Assembly (NCBI RefSeq): GCF_003634015.1
Contig: NZ_RBII01000001.1
Coordinates: forward strand, 310,001-374,000
Length of the DNA: 64,000 nt
Reading direction: 5' to 3'
Origin: Litorimonas taeanensis
GTDB lineage: Bacteria > Pseudomonadota > Alphaproteobacteria > Caulobacterales > Maricaulaceae
The notes below the pieces were generated by a model that was not told the origin of the DNA, made no database searches, and saw only the letters and a program-made list of their open reading frames with translations. Every line of letters begins with the position of its first letter. The first letter of the stretch is position 1. The position numbers and the translations under genes are program-made. This document shows positions 28,639 to 37,536 of the stretch, piece after piece.

Positions 28639-29982
28639 TTATTTTGCTTCATCGACATCGTAATAGCGCGCCTGTCGGTCGGCTTTCGTTGTGACCAAGA
28701 CAAACAACCCAAAACCCAATAAAGACAAAGCAGCTGCGGTAAGGAATGGAGCGCCGGGCACATAAGGCGCAGGGCCGTGTGCAAAGGCGTGTTGCGCCAT
28801 ATGGATGAGGTTATCAGGAAAACCTACAAGACCGTAGGGAAGCTTATTCTCGGTATCGCCAAAATACCAAAACATACCTGACATAGCGAAAGGCCCAATC
28901 ATCAAGGCTAGGCCTTGGGCAGCCCCTATAGCGCCCTGAAGCTCTCCTTGTTCCGAGGCGGAAACGCGAGAGCTCATCATATTGGTCAAAGCCGGACCAT
29001 AGAGACCGGCTAGGGCGGCAAAGGGGCCTGCAGCATATATGACCCATCCACTATCAGCACTTCCCATCATCGTATAGGCGATAATGGCGGATATGATGCC
29101 AATCACGCCGGCCCAAAACAAGCCAACTTTTGGAATAATGATGCGGATTAAGCCGCCTTGGACAACCATGCTGGCGATACCAAAGACGCCCAGAGAGAAT
29201 CCAACATCTGCCTTGTTCCATCCCAGCCCTTCAATAGTCGAGAATGCGTAGGTCGTTGGATATACTGTATGGGCCATAGCCAATAGAAAGAGAATAAAGA
29301 TAAGGCCTTTAACGCCTTTAATTTGCCCCAGAGACTTTAAAGAGCCAAATGGATTTGAACGCTTCCAGCTAAAGTCGCGCCGTTTATCGGCTGGCAGTGT
29401 TTCGGGCAAAAAGATATAGCCATAAGCCACATTCATAAGTGAGAGCACGCCAGCGGCTATAAATGGGGCGCGCGGGCCAAAACTTTCCCCTATTAATCCG
29501 CCGATTACAGGGCCCAGCATAAAGCCTACACCGAAAGAGGCTCCCACTAAGCCAAAATTTTGTGCCCGTGTCTCAGGCGGGCTTATATCGGCGATATAGG
29601 CATTTGCAGTGCTGAAAGTGGCGCCCATAGCGCCAGCGATTATGCGGCCTATAAATAAAAATGCCACCGTGGGGGCGAGCCCCATAATAAAATAATCAAT
29701 GCCTAGTCCAAAAAGTGAGAGCAGCATAATAGGGCGTCGACCATATCGGTCAGACAAGCCGCCAATAATGGGCATGCATATGAACTGGAATAGAGCAAAG
29801 ACAAAGGTTAGCCACATGCCATAAAGCGCGGCTTGATTATTTGGCAAGTCCGTCAGCGTCTTTAACAAATCTGGCAGAACGGGAATAAGAATCCCAAAGC
29901 CAATCGAGTTGATCATCACGGTAATCAGCACGAAAACCATAGCATTTTTACTCTGCTTTGTTTTCGTTTTTAGGCTTATCAT
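28639..29982 (-). CDS. MFS exporter of the TCR/Tet family
   Basis: About twelve membrane segments over 447 residues. MFS motif A is [13 protein letters not shown] between TM2 and TM3, and the antiporter motif C region is [16 protein letters not shown] in TM5. The start [16 protein letters not shown] is typical of TetA-like drug/H+ antiporters. Chromosomal members with this layout are common in alphaproteobacteria and need not confer tetracycline resistance. GTG at 29985 and ATG at 29982 are both possible. The gene starts immediately after the rppH stop, so the two are probably co-transcribed. Confidence 0.87.
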   Translation of the reverse strand: MISLKTKTKQSKNAMVFVLITVMINSIGFGILIPVLPDLLKTLTDLPNNQAALYGMWLTFVFALFQFICMPIIGGLSDRYGRRPIMLLSLFGLGIDYFIMGLAPTVAFLFIGRIIAGAMGATFSTANAYIADISPPETRAQNFGLVGASFGVGFMLGPVIGGLIGESFGPRAPFIAAGVLSLMNVAYGYIFLPETLPADKRRDFSWKRSNPFGSLKSLGQIKGVKGLIFILFLLAMAHTVYPTTYAFSTIEGLGWNKADVGFSLGVFGIASMVVQGGLIRIIIPKVGLFWAGVIGIISAIIAYTMMGSADSGWVIYAAGPFAALAGLYGPALTNMMSSRVSASEQGELQGAIGAAQGLALMIGPFAMSGMFWYFGDTENKLPYGLVGFPDNLIHMAQHAFAHGPAPYVPGAPFLTAAALSLLGFGLFVLVTTKADRQARYYDVDEAK

Positions 29983-29985
29983 CAC

Positions 29986-30492
29986 TTAGCTCTTAGGCGC
30001 GTTTACGGGCTTTGCAAATGCCGCAAATTCGGTGACCAAAGTTTCATAGACAGCGCGTTTAAACGGCACGACAGTTTCTGGGATAGACTGTAGATTGGCC
30101 CATTTCCATTCTGAGAACTCTTGCTCGCCATGCGCCGTTAAATCTACATCAGACCCATCTCCATAATATCGAAATGCGAACCACTTTTGCCTCTGGCCAA
30201 TAAAATTCCATTTTTTACGCTTGGATTTTAAAGCTTCAGGCGTGAAATCATAATAGAGCCAAGGCTCAATTTTACCTAATTTTTCGAGGCAATCACCTTG
30301 TAAGCCAGTTTCCTCAAATAACTCACGACGTGCGGCTTTTGACGGTTTTTCGCCTGCATCAATTCCGCCTTGTGGGCATTGCCAAGCATAAGGGCCTTCC
30401 TCGCCAAATCGTTTGCCAAGCCAAATTTGGCCAGCTTCATTGAATATCGCAACGCCGACATTGGGGCGATAAAGTTTCGGGTCTCTTTTCAT
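29986..30492 (-). CDS. rppH: RNA pyrophosphohydrolase
   Basis: NUDIX enzyme that removes pyrophosphate from the 5' end of mRNAs, which starts their decay. The protein begins MKRDPKLYRPNVGVAIFN. WQCPQGGIDAGEKPSKAARR, then ELFEETG, is a full NUDIX box, and the family-specific KWNFIGQRQKWFAFRY segment follows. The TTG at 30501 would add three residues; ATG 30492 is preferred. It follows the polysaccharide deacetylase gene closely (16 bases). Neighbouring ctpA and envC place it in the usual alphaproteobacterial context. Confidence 0.93.
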   Translation of the reverse strand: MKRDPKLYRPNVGVAIFNEAGQIWLGKRFGEEGPYAWQCPQGGIDAGEKPSKAARRELFEETGLQGDCLEKLGKIEPWLYYDFTPEALKSKRKKWNFIGQRQKWFAFRYYGDGSDVDLTAHGEQEFSEWKWANLQSIPETVVPFKRAVYETLVTEFAAFAKPVNAPKS

Positions 30493-30508
30493 GTGTATCA
30501 ATTCAAAC

Positions 30509-31732
30509 TTATTGTAGGCGAGTGGAGGCTGGCACTAATTGCAAAGACTGAGCAGGTAGGGTGGCTATCCAGCTATTGACGGATTGGAGCGTTTCTGGAT
30601 AGGCAAACCCGACTCCAATTGGGGCGTTACCCTGGCTTGCCTCGGCGGCTAATCGCGAGAGTTCAATATCTATCAAAGCTGTCTGAGGTTCAGGGTCGAT
30701 GAGGCCAAAGCCTTGCTTGAAAGGAAGACCAACCGAGCGGGCGATACTGTCTAGGGTCGGCGTTTTAACGGCGCCATCTGTGATAAAGGCGAGGCCAGAC
30801 TTGGCGAAACGATCAAAAATTGAAACAGTCGCGTCAGCCCGTAACAAAAACTTATCGCCATTATAATTTGTAACGCCGTAATATCCTTGTGCACGGCTGA
30901 GGAGCCAATCAAGATGCTGATGGTTCACAGGGTCTTGCCCTGCTTTCAAGGTACGGCTGACGCCAGCTTCTGACGCGTTTATGTCAGCTGACTCCATTGG
31001 GATTTCTAGTAAAACCTCATGCCCGTCTGCACGAGCTATATTTATCCAATCTTGTAAACCCTCACTTTGTGCGGCGAAGGATAGCGTAACCTCGGCAGGT
31101 AGAATATCTATGGCTTGCTGTGTGAGAGGACGATTTATGCCTAACCCACCAATAATCAAAGAGACAGCCTGCTTGCCAGACTGAAGTTCGGTTGCCTTTC
31201 GATAGGTATTATAAGCGGTTTTGCCATTTTGTGCGCGAACAGGGAGGGGGCCAAGGGGGCCATTTTTTACCAGTTCAGTGTATAAGTTGGTGCTGCCTCC
31301 ATTGAGCGTTTTTCCATCAATCAAAATCATTTTGGGTTTTGGCGGTGCGGCTGGCGTACTCTCAGCCGATTTTTTATCTGATTGAGAAGATGGCGACGTC
31401 ACGGTGACAGGATTGCCCAAAGCATCTGTTTTTGGCTGTACCTCTGCTATGATTGTCGGGTTTTCCCCCTGTAAAACGTCTCCGGCCAAAAGGTCTGGTA
31501 GGGCATCGTTATCTGCATTTAAGTGGGTGGAGGGCAGGGGTTGTGGTATCGCGCTTAGGGGTAATTCCCCGCTGATATTGGGGTCATCATGGATAGCTGG
31601 TGATAAAGCTACTCGGGCGATGGCGCCTGTGAAAAAGGCTAGAACAAGAATAGCGCCTAGAACATGCCAGCGTTTTTTTGGCAATGTGAATCGCTGTCGC
31701 CGTGTGACTGATATATGTGAGTTAGACCCCAT
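30509..31732 (-). CDS. Divergent polysaccharide deacetylase family protein
   Basis: 407 residues with one N-terminal membrane segment (WHVLGAILVLAFFTGAIARV), a Pro/Ser-rich linker of about 100 residues, then a NodB-fold domain of the divergent polysaccharide deacetylase family. VSLIIGGLGINRPLTQQAID and EVTLSFAAQSEGLQDWINIA are family hallmarks. The usual metal-binding Asp pair of true deacetylases (IDD) is IGG here, as in many alphaproteobacterial members, so enzymatic activity is doubtful. It lies downstream of two S41 proteases and EnvC, a set linked to cell wall maturation and division. Confidence 0.87.
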   Translation of the reverse strand: MGSNSHISVTRRQRFTLPKKRWHVLGAILVLAFFTGAIARVALSPAIHDDPNISGELPLSAIPQPLPSTHLNADNDALPDLLAGDVLQGENPTIIAEVQPKTDALGNPVTVTSPSSQSDKKSAESTPAAPPKPKMILIDGKTLNGGSTNLYTELVKNGPLGPLPVRAQNGKTAYNTYRKATELQSGKQAVSLIIGGLGINRPLTQQAIDILPAEVTLSFAAQSEGLQDWINIARADGHEVLLEIPMESADINASEAGVSRTLKAGQDPVNHQHLDWLLSRAQGYYGVTNYNGDKFLLRADATVSIFDRFAKSGLAFITDGAVKTPTLDSIARSVGLPFKQGFGLIDPEPQTALIDIELSRLAAEASQGNAPIGVGFAYPETLQSVNSWIATLPAQSLQLVPASTRLQ

Positions 31733-31834
31733 AACTCTGCGTTAAAATGTTTCGCGTCTCAGGTCTACTAGCCTTCTCATTTTCTCCTGGAGGGGGAGAG
31801 TAGCCTCACTTTTGAAACGCACTTCACTCCAAAA

Positions 31835-33202
31835 TTATTGCAAAAATGCACTCTTAGGCAAGTTTTGACCCGGAAATTGGTTTTGGGCCTGAAGAAGGGC
31901 CTGATAGCGAGACGTTTTTAAGACATCGATAGCTTTCCGAAGTTGGAAGTCGACACTTTCGGCTTCGTCTTCTGATGGATATAGAATCGCGTCATAGTCC
32001 TCTTCGTAATCAGTATCATCTGGATTTATGAGAGAGTTGGGTAAGCTATCCTCGCGAAAGCGTTTGCGAAGTTCGCCTTTATCTGGCTGCGCGGCCACGA
32101 GAAAGTCTGGCATGATGCCTCGCCCTTGTATGGAATTCCCCGACGGTGTGTAATAGCGTTGAGTGGTGATACGCAAAGCCCCGCCATTTTCTTGTAGGGG
32201 TATAACAGACTGGACTGAACCTTTGCCAAAAGACCGCCGGCCGATAATGACGGCTCGTCCTCTATCTTGGAGGGCACCCGCGACAATTTCTGCGGCAGAA
32301 GCAGAACCGGAATTTACTAGAACCACTATCGGCATCTCTGGATAAAGTTCACCAGCTTCCGCATGATAGCGCTGCGTATCAATATCAGTGCGCCCACGGG
32401 CGGATAAAACTTCGCCGCCATCCAAGAATAGGCTCGAGACGCTGACTGATTGGGTCAATAATCCGCCGCGATTACCTCTAACGTCGATGATAAGGCCAGG
32501 AATTGTCCCTCCTAACTCAGCTTCAAGCTCTTTAAGGGCTTTTTCCAGATCTTCGGTAAGTCTGTCATTGTTAAAGGTTTCGATGAATACATAGCCCAAG
32601 CCTTGTTCGATACGGTGGCGAACAGCTCTGCCTCTTACCTGAGCGCGGGTTACGATGATATCGCGTGGGGCGCTTTGTCCCGTTAATACAGTTACGGTGA
32701 CAGGCTCGCCTGCAAGGCCGCGCATATTCTCCACTGCAGCATTTAAATCTTTACCCAGAACCGAGTCACCCGCCACAGCGGTGATGTAATCGCCAGAGCG
32801 AATGCCTGCTGCATAGGCTGGGCCTTCTTCAATGGCATAATTTACCTTTACAAGGCCGCCTTCCATGCTGACCTCAATACCAAGTCCGCCATATTCGCGC
32901 TTGGCCGCTTCTCTTTGTTCCGTAAACTCAGCTGGAGGGCTATAGTTTGAATGTGGATCGAGTGAGGCTAAGGCCCCATTTAAGGCGTGTTCGACAAGTT
33001 GTTTTTCTGAAACCTCTGTGACGTAATTATCACGAACCCGCGCAAGGACTTCTGCAAATAACTCCATTTTTGCTAGTATCTCGGCATCCGAGGGCTGTTC
33101 TTTTTTATTTGTCTCGACGCTATTTTGTGCTTTGGCCAAGGGCGCAAAGGTTAGAAAAACCGACGAAAGAAGACAGCAAGATAGAAATTTTGATAGAGGC
33201 AT
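31835..33202 (-). CDS. S41 carboxy-terminal processing protease, second tandem copy
   Basis: Periplasmic serine protease of the CtpA/Prc type. Signal peptide SKFLSCCLLSSVFLTFAPLA with cleavage near KAQ. A PDZ domain (GGLGIEVSMEGGLVKVNYAI, AGIRSGDYITAVAG) precedes the catalytic domain. The nucleophile Ser is in VNSGSASAAEIVAGALQDRG and the catalytic Lys in SFGKGSVQS. ATG 33202 is preferred to TTG 33211. Nine to eighteen bases separate it from the upstream paralog, which is clearly homologous from the DxLARVRxxYV region to the C-terminal 'KAIDVLK' tail. Function: cleavage of C-terminal tails of envelope proteins or control of peptidoglycan hydrolases. Confidence 0.92.
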   Translation of the reverse strand: MPLSKFLSCCLLSSVFLTFAPLAKAQNSVETNKKEQPSDAEILAKMELFAEVLARVRDNYVTEVSEKQLVEHALNGALASLDPHSNYSPPAEFTEQREAAKREYGGLGIEVSMEGGLVKVNYAIEEGPAYAAGIRSGDYITAVAGDSVLGKDLNAAVENMRGLAGEPVTVTVLTGQSAPRDIIVTRAQVRGRAVRHRIEQGLGYVFIETFNNDRLTEDLEKALKELEAELGGTIPGLIIDVRGNRGGLLTQSVSVSSLFLDGGEVLSARGRTDIDTQRYHAEAGELYPEMPIVVLVNSGSASAAEIVAGALQDRGRAVIIGRRSFGKGSVQSVIPLQENGGALRITTQRYYTPSGNSIQGRGIMPDFLVAAQPDKGELRKRFREDSLPNSLINPDDTDYEEDYDAILYPSEDEAESVDFQLRKAIDVLKTSRYQALLQAQNQFPGQNLPKSAFLQ

Positions 33203-33220
33203 AGAAATCAATTATCAGGT

Positions 33221-34531
33221 CTATCCTTGAAATTCTGCTAATTTCGCCACGTAATTTCCACCTTTTAGAAGTTCAATAGCCTTTTCTAACTGATAATCGC
33301 CTTCAGGGTCATAATCTTCTGGCGGGTAATCCACGACAAGCTCTTCTGTCTCGGTGTCTTCATTTTCATTCTTGATAGCGTTTGGCAAATCAGCTTCGCG
33401 GCGTTGAAGTCGCTTTTTGCCATCATCTGGCACAAAGGAAACGGCAATATCAGGCTCAATGCCTGTGCCTTGAATAGACCGCCCCGCGGGAGTGTAATAG
33501 CGCTGAGTTGTCATGCGCAAGCCTCCGTCGCGTCCGCCGCGAAGAGGAATAATGGATTGAACAGAGCCTTTACCAAAAGACGTCATTCCTAAAATAATTG
33601 CGCGGCCTCTATCCTGTAGAGCGCCAGCAACAATTTCCGAAGCAGAGGCAGAGGCCCCATCAATTAAAACGACAATAGGTACATCTTTGGCTAGTTCACC
33701 GGCTTCGCCATTATAACGCTGCGTATCAGAGGCCACACGTCCTCGTGTAGAGACGACTTCTCCGCCATCCAAGAATACACTTGAGACTTTCACAGATTGA
33801 TCCAACAGACCGCCGGGGTTACCACGAAGGTCCAATATGAGACCTGGTATTTTGCCACCAAATTCTTTGCTTAATTCTTTAATGGCTTTGACCACGCCTT
33901 CTTCGGCTTTGTCATTAAATTGTGCCAGACGTATATAACCAAGGCCGTCTTTTACTTCGTATTTCGCGACGATACGTTTGATGACTTCTCTCGTCATCGT
34001 TATTTCCATCGGATCTTCGTCCTCACGAATAACGGTCACGGTAATGTCTTCGCCCGGTTTACCGCGCATTTGTTTTACGGCTTCGGTTAATGACAGCCCC
34101 ATAATGGATTTTCCGTCAATTTCTGTAAGGTAATCACCCGCTTTAATACCAGCGCGCTTAGCGGGCGTTTCATCAATGGGCGCAATGACTTTTACAAAAC
34201 CGGCTTCCATCGTCACTTCCATGCCCAAGCCGCCATATTCACCGCTTGTGGTGACTTGTAATTCTTTAAACTGTTCAGGCGTGACATAGCTGGAATGAGG
34301 ATCAAGTGACTGTAACATGCCGTTTAAGGCGTTCTCAATGAGCTCAACATCATTTACATCCACAACATAGTCGGTACGGACTCTAGCAAGAACATCGGCA
34401 AAAAGATCAAGCTGTTCAAATGTATTTGTATTGGATGAAGGTTCAAAGGCGATAGCGGATTGGTTCGTCGATGAGAAAGCAAAAAGTGCAATGGCAGCGA
34501 CAGAGCCAATAGCGGGTAGAATATATTTCAT
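33221..34531 (-). CDS. ctpA: S41 carboxy-terminal processing protease, first tandem copy
   Basis: 436 residues with N-terminal signal/anchor (YILPAIGSVAAIALFAFSS). The PDZ segment is EYGGLGMEVTMEAGFVKVIA and the catalytic Ser and Lys are in GASASASEIVAGALQ and SFGKGSVQS. It is the more conventional of the pair and best matches alphaproteobacterial CtpA beside envC. It is the upstream gene of the tandem pair. The C-terminal acidic tail (ENEDTETEELVVDYPPEDYD) also occurs, in altered form, in the second copy. Such proteases often require an activator lipoprotein with TPRs; none is next to it. Confidence 0.93.
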   Translation of the reverse strand: MKYILPAIGSVAAIALFAFSSTNQSAIAFEPSSNTNTFEQLDLFADVLARVRTDYVVDVNDVELIENALNGMLQSLDPHSSYVTPEQFKELQVTTSGEYGGLGMEVTMEAGFVKVIAPIDETPAKRAGIKAGDYLTEIDGKSIMGLSLTEAVKQMRGKPGEDITVTVIREDEDPMEITMTREVIKRIVAKYEVKDGLGYIRLAQFNDKAEEGVVKAIKELSKEFGGKIPGLILDLRGNPGGLLDQSVKVSSVFLDGGEVVSTRGRVASDTQRYNGEAGELAKDVPIVVLIDGASASASEIVAGALQDRGRAIILGMTSFGKGSVQSIIPLRGGRDGGLRMTTQRYYTPAGRSIQGTGIEPDIAVSFVPDDGKKRLQRREADLPNAIKNENEDTETEELVVDYPPEDYDPEGDYQLEKAIELLKGGNYVAKLAEFQG

Positions 34532-34728
34532 GTTTTAGCCTTTAATCCTTTTTGCCGAATATGATGCAATATTTGGGCCTTATTTTAAAATTTGCCAGAT
34601 TTTAAAAAGTGTCAGGCTAAATTCATAGCATCAGCATTGACGTATTTTGTAGGTCGGGAAGTGTGAGGTGCAAAGTCAAAAATTCGTAATTCTTCAGTGA
34701 ATAGCTATAATTGTCAGAATTCGGGCTT

Positions 34729-35907
34729 TTATAGAGCTAGCCAAGGCGCCGGGTCGACAGTTGTACCGTTTTTACGAAGTTCAAGATATAACTCGCTTGC
34801 TCCGCTGCGTTCAAATGGCATCGCTCCAATCGGAGCGCCCTGTTTGACAATTTCACCTGTCTCGGCAAACACATTGCCTAGGCCCGTCATTAGCAGAAAA
34901 TAACCGTCACCCACGGCCAAGATAATGACTTGATCATAATTTTTGAATGGACCAGCGAATTCGACGCGTCCTGAATAGGGTGCTAAAACTTGCCCTTCAG
35001 AGGTTGATGCAAAGGTCAGGCCTTTCTCGCCACGGCCAAAGCGTTTCAATAGGGCCCCTGAGACCGGTAAGCTTAATCGACCTTTGGCTTGATTGAACGG
35101 CCCAAGATTGTCTGGCAGAGGGAGAGAGGCAACGCGTTCGCCTGTGTCTCGCCCCCCTGTGTTCCGCCCGGGTTTAATACGAGGTTTTACTCTAAGCGCT
35201 TCGTTCTCAAGCTTTTCGACTAATTCTCTGAGCGTTGCAGCCTCTTCAGCCAATCGCATGGCTGTTGCCTGTTTTTCTGCGCGTTGTGTGTCGATAGAGG
35301 CTCGAAGGTCAGATTTATTTTTGACAAGATTTTGTGTCTTATTGCGGCGATTTTCGAGTTGTTTTTTATTGGCCTCAATCTGGGCCTGTGTTTCTTCTGC
35401 CAAGAGTTTTTCTTGTGCCAAGGCTTCTAGCTGTACGCTGAGGATTTTAGTGCGTTGGTCAAGTTGTTTCGTGAGGGCAGCAATAAGCTGCGCTGCCTGC
35501 GCTGAGGCTATGGCATTGTCTGGCCGTAAAATAATTGCAGGCGGCGGATTGGCTTCAAGTCGTTGCAGCGCTGCCAAGAGTTTCATGAGTTCTGCTTCGT
35601 CAGCCTGAATATCATTTTCCAGATTAGCAATATTCGCATCAATTTTTTGTTTTTTGTCATTTAAGGCAATTGAATCGCGTTCAAAGACTTTTACTTCACG
35701 GGAAAGGTTGCGGAGTGATTTCTCAAGGTTGTTTATTTCTGATGAGACGGCCTCCCGTTTTTTCTCCAAGGCTTCGGCTTCTGCTCGCGCATTTTTTTCG
35801 GCTTGAGTAAGGGCGTCCAGATCTTGCGGTGCTCTATCTTGGGCCAAGGCGAAATTGGCTATAACGAGAGCCATAAGAGACGAATATATGAGACGACGTA
35901 AGATCAC
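34729..35907 (-). CDS. envC: EnvC-like murein hydrolase activator (degenerate LytM domain)
   Basis: 392 residues: a signal peptide (SLMALVIANFALA), a long coiled coil from about residue 30 to 230 rich in Glu, Lys and Leu, a Gly/Arg linker, and a C-terminal LytM/M23 fold. In place of the zinc ligands the domain reads QVIILAVGDGYFLLMTGLGN, where active enzymes have HxxGY and xxHL, so the His residues are missing. EnvC/NlpD proteins use such inactive domains to switch on amidases at the division septum. Start is GTG at 35907. It lies between rlmH and the protease pair, the usual order in alphaproteobacteria. Confidence 0.92.
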   Translation of the reverse strand: MILRRLIYSSLMALVIANFALAQDRAPQDLDALTQAEKNARAEAEALEKKREAVSSEINNLEKSLRNLSREVKVFERDSIALNDKKQKIDANIANLENDIQADEAELMKLLAALQRLEANPPPAIILRPDNAIASAQAAQLIAALTKQLDQRTKILSVQLEALAQEKLLAEETQAQIEANKKQLENRRNKTQNLVKNKSDLRASIDTQRAEKQATAMRLAEEAATLRELVEKLENEALRVKPRIKPGRNTGGRDTGERVASLPLPDNLGPFNQAKGRLSLPVSGALLKRFGRGEKGLTFASTSEGQVLAPYSGRVEFAGPFKNYDQVIILAVGDGYFLLMTGLGNVFAETGEIVKQGAPIGAMPFERSGASELYLELRKNGTTVDPAPWLAL

Positions 35908-35947
35908 CTTAGTGCTTTAGCCTAGCTCTTAGCTCTAAGATAGAGCC

Positions 35948-36424
35948 CTAATCTCTATGATAGGGCGTCCCTGCCAAAATTGACAGTGCGCGATAGGTTT
36001 GCTCGGCAATCATGACACGAACCAATTTATGTGGCCAAGTTTGAGGGCCCAAAGCCCATCGACGCACCCCAGAAGGGATGGATGAGGGGTCAAATCCGTC
36101 AGCGGCCCCAATGACTAAGTAAAGCTCGCCTTGACCGTCATCGCGAGCCTCAGCCAAAGTTTTCGCGATTTGGCGAGAAGTGAGTGTCTTCCCGCGCTCA
36201 TCAAGGGCTATGCACAGTGCCGTATTGGGAATGCCGTCAAAGAGGCGTTCGGTTTCATCTTTACGGCTTTTACAGCTACGCATATCGACGGCTTGCTCTT
36301 CTATTGAGATGAAGCCTGTCTGACGCGCCAATAAACTGGCACGTTGCATATAATCATCCACCATTTCCCGTTCAGGCCCAGAGCGCATTGTGCCGCCGGC
36401 GCGAATGATGAGTTTAGTGGCCAT
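35948..36424 (-). CDS. rlmH: 23S rRNA pseudouridine-1915 N3-methyltransferase
   Basis: SPOUT-class methyltransferase that modifies pseudouridine 1915 in helix 69 of 23S rRNA in assembled ribosomes. The C-terminal trefoil knot is clear: LYLVIGAADGFDPSSIP, WALGPQTWPHKLVRVMIAEQ and the final YRALSILAGTPYHRD. At 158 residues it has normal length. It is preceded by rsfS with a 24-base gap, the common rsfS-rlmH pairing. Confidence 0.95.
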   Translation of the reverse strand: MATKLIIRAGGTMRSGPEREMVDDYMQRASLLARQTGFISIEEQAVDMRSCKSRKDETERLFDGIPNTALCIALDERGKTLTSRQIAKTLAEARDDGQGELYLVIGAADGFDPSSIPSGVRRWALGPQTWPHKLVRVMIAEQTYRALSILAGTPYHRD

Positions 36425-36448
36425 AAATAATTAGGGTAAAGCAGCGCG

Positions 36449-36895
36449 TTATTCAGGGTCAGATGGCGCTTCTTCGGCAATGTTTTGTAAGCCATCAGGT
36501 AATGGGACTGACCAAATTTTCTCTATGTTATAGAAAACGCGGACTTCTGGGCGGAAGATATGCAAAATAACATCCCCCACATCGACTAATACCCAATCAC
36601 AGCCTTCTTGGCCTTCAACGCCAATATCTTTGTACCCTTCTTCTTTGAGGGCCCGCAATACATAGTCGGAAAGCGCACTGACATGGCGGTTTGAGCGGCC
36701 AGAGGCGACAAGCATATAGTCGGCGACGGAAGATTTTCCGCGAATATCAATTTCGATTACATCTTGGGCAGAGTTTTCATCCAATACATGTTGGAGAAAG
36801 TCGGACAAAGCCTTAGCCGCTTTTTGGCTTTTGGCTGAAGATTTCGAGGGTGAGGGTGTAGTCACAACGCGTTGGGTGCTCAGAAGGCTCTCCAT
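36449..36895 (-). CDS. rsfS: Ribosomal silencing factor RsfS
   Basis: Binds ribosomal protein uL14 and blocks joining of the subunits when nutrients are scarce. DIRGKSSVADYMLVASGRSN and GVEGQEGCDWVLVDVGDVIL, HIFRPEVRVFYNIEKIW are diagnostic. A low-complexity N-terminal tail of about 35 residues (Ser/Lys/Ala) precedes the domain. ATG 36895 is chosen; a GTG at 36901 would add two residues. It lies between nadD and rlmH on one transcript. Confidence 0.94.
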   Translation of the reverse strand: MESLLSTQRVVTTPSPSKSSAKSQKAAKALSDFLQHVLDENSAQDVIEIDIRGKSSVADYMLVASGRSNRHVSALSDYVLRALKEEGYKDIGVEGQEGCDWVLVDVGDVILHIFRPEVRVFYNIEKIWSVPLPDGLQNIAEEAPSDPE

Positions 36896-36945
36896 GTTCA
36901 CAGCGGGAAAATACCCGCGTCTCTAATCCTATAGAGAATCACTTA

Positions 36946-37536
36946 TCATAGTTCGGGCCCAGTGGCCAGTTTGGCCCTTATGGCCGTGGATGAGGTGTTA
37001 TCTAAGGGTAAAGTTAAATATGTCCAGCACGGGGCTGTCATTTCTGCCAAAGCCCCTGCATAAGTTTCGCTTAATCTCTCATCTGCATATTGGCGTGCCG
37101 TTTGGCTAAGGCGGGCTTTGATGGATTGTCCGGGGCGCGCTATGACGGCAATTGGGTATGCAGACATAATCTCTTTCCATTTTCGCCATTTGGGCAATTG
37201 TTGGAAATTATCGGCACCCATCATGAATACAAACTGCGTGACAGGGTATCGACGCTTCAAAGACTGTAAAAGATCAATGGTATAATTTGTACCGCTGTCC
37301 CTTTCGATATGGCTGATTTTCATACGCGGGGGCAGGGCAAGAGCCTTTACAGTCTCAACACGGCTTTCATAGCTTGGTTGCATTGGTTTCAATGGATTTT
37401 GAGGGCTAACGAGCCACCAGACTTCATCAAGCCCTAATTCGCGCAACCCGGCCTTGGCCACGTGCAAATGGCCTTGATGGGCGGGGTTAAAGGATCCCCC
37501 AAAGAGGCCAATCTTCATATGGGCTAAGTCTGGCAT
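36946..37536 (-). CDS. nadD: Nicotinate-nucleotide adenylyltransferase
   Basis: Adenylates nicotinate mononucleotide to deamido-NAD in NAD synthesis. KIGLFGGSFNPAHQGHLHVA is the nucleotidyltransferase (HxGH) motif, WWLVSPQNPLKP follows, and SSTAIRAKLATG is the C-terminal ISSTxIR equivalent. The ATG at 37536 overlaps the proB stop as TAATG, which points to translational coupling; an ATG at 37518 is an alternative start. Confidence 0.94.
   Translation of the reverse strand: MPDLAHMKIGLFGGSFNPAHQGHLHVAKAGLRELGLDEVWWLVSPQNPLKPMQPSYESRVETVKALALPPRMKISHIERDSGTNYTIDLLQSLKRRYPVTQFVFMMGADNFQQLPKWRKWKEIMSAYPIAVIARPGQSIKARLSQTARQYADERLSETYAGALAEMTAPCWTYLTLPLDNTSSTAIRAKLATGPEL

Noticed and set aside
28639-29982. 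An acquired tetracycline resistance gene
   Set aside because: It is a TetA-like MFS protein, but there is no TetR gene next to it and no mobile element; the composition resembles the chromosome.
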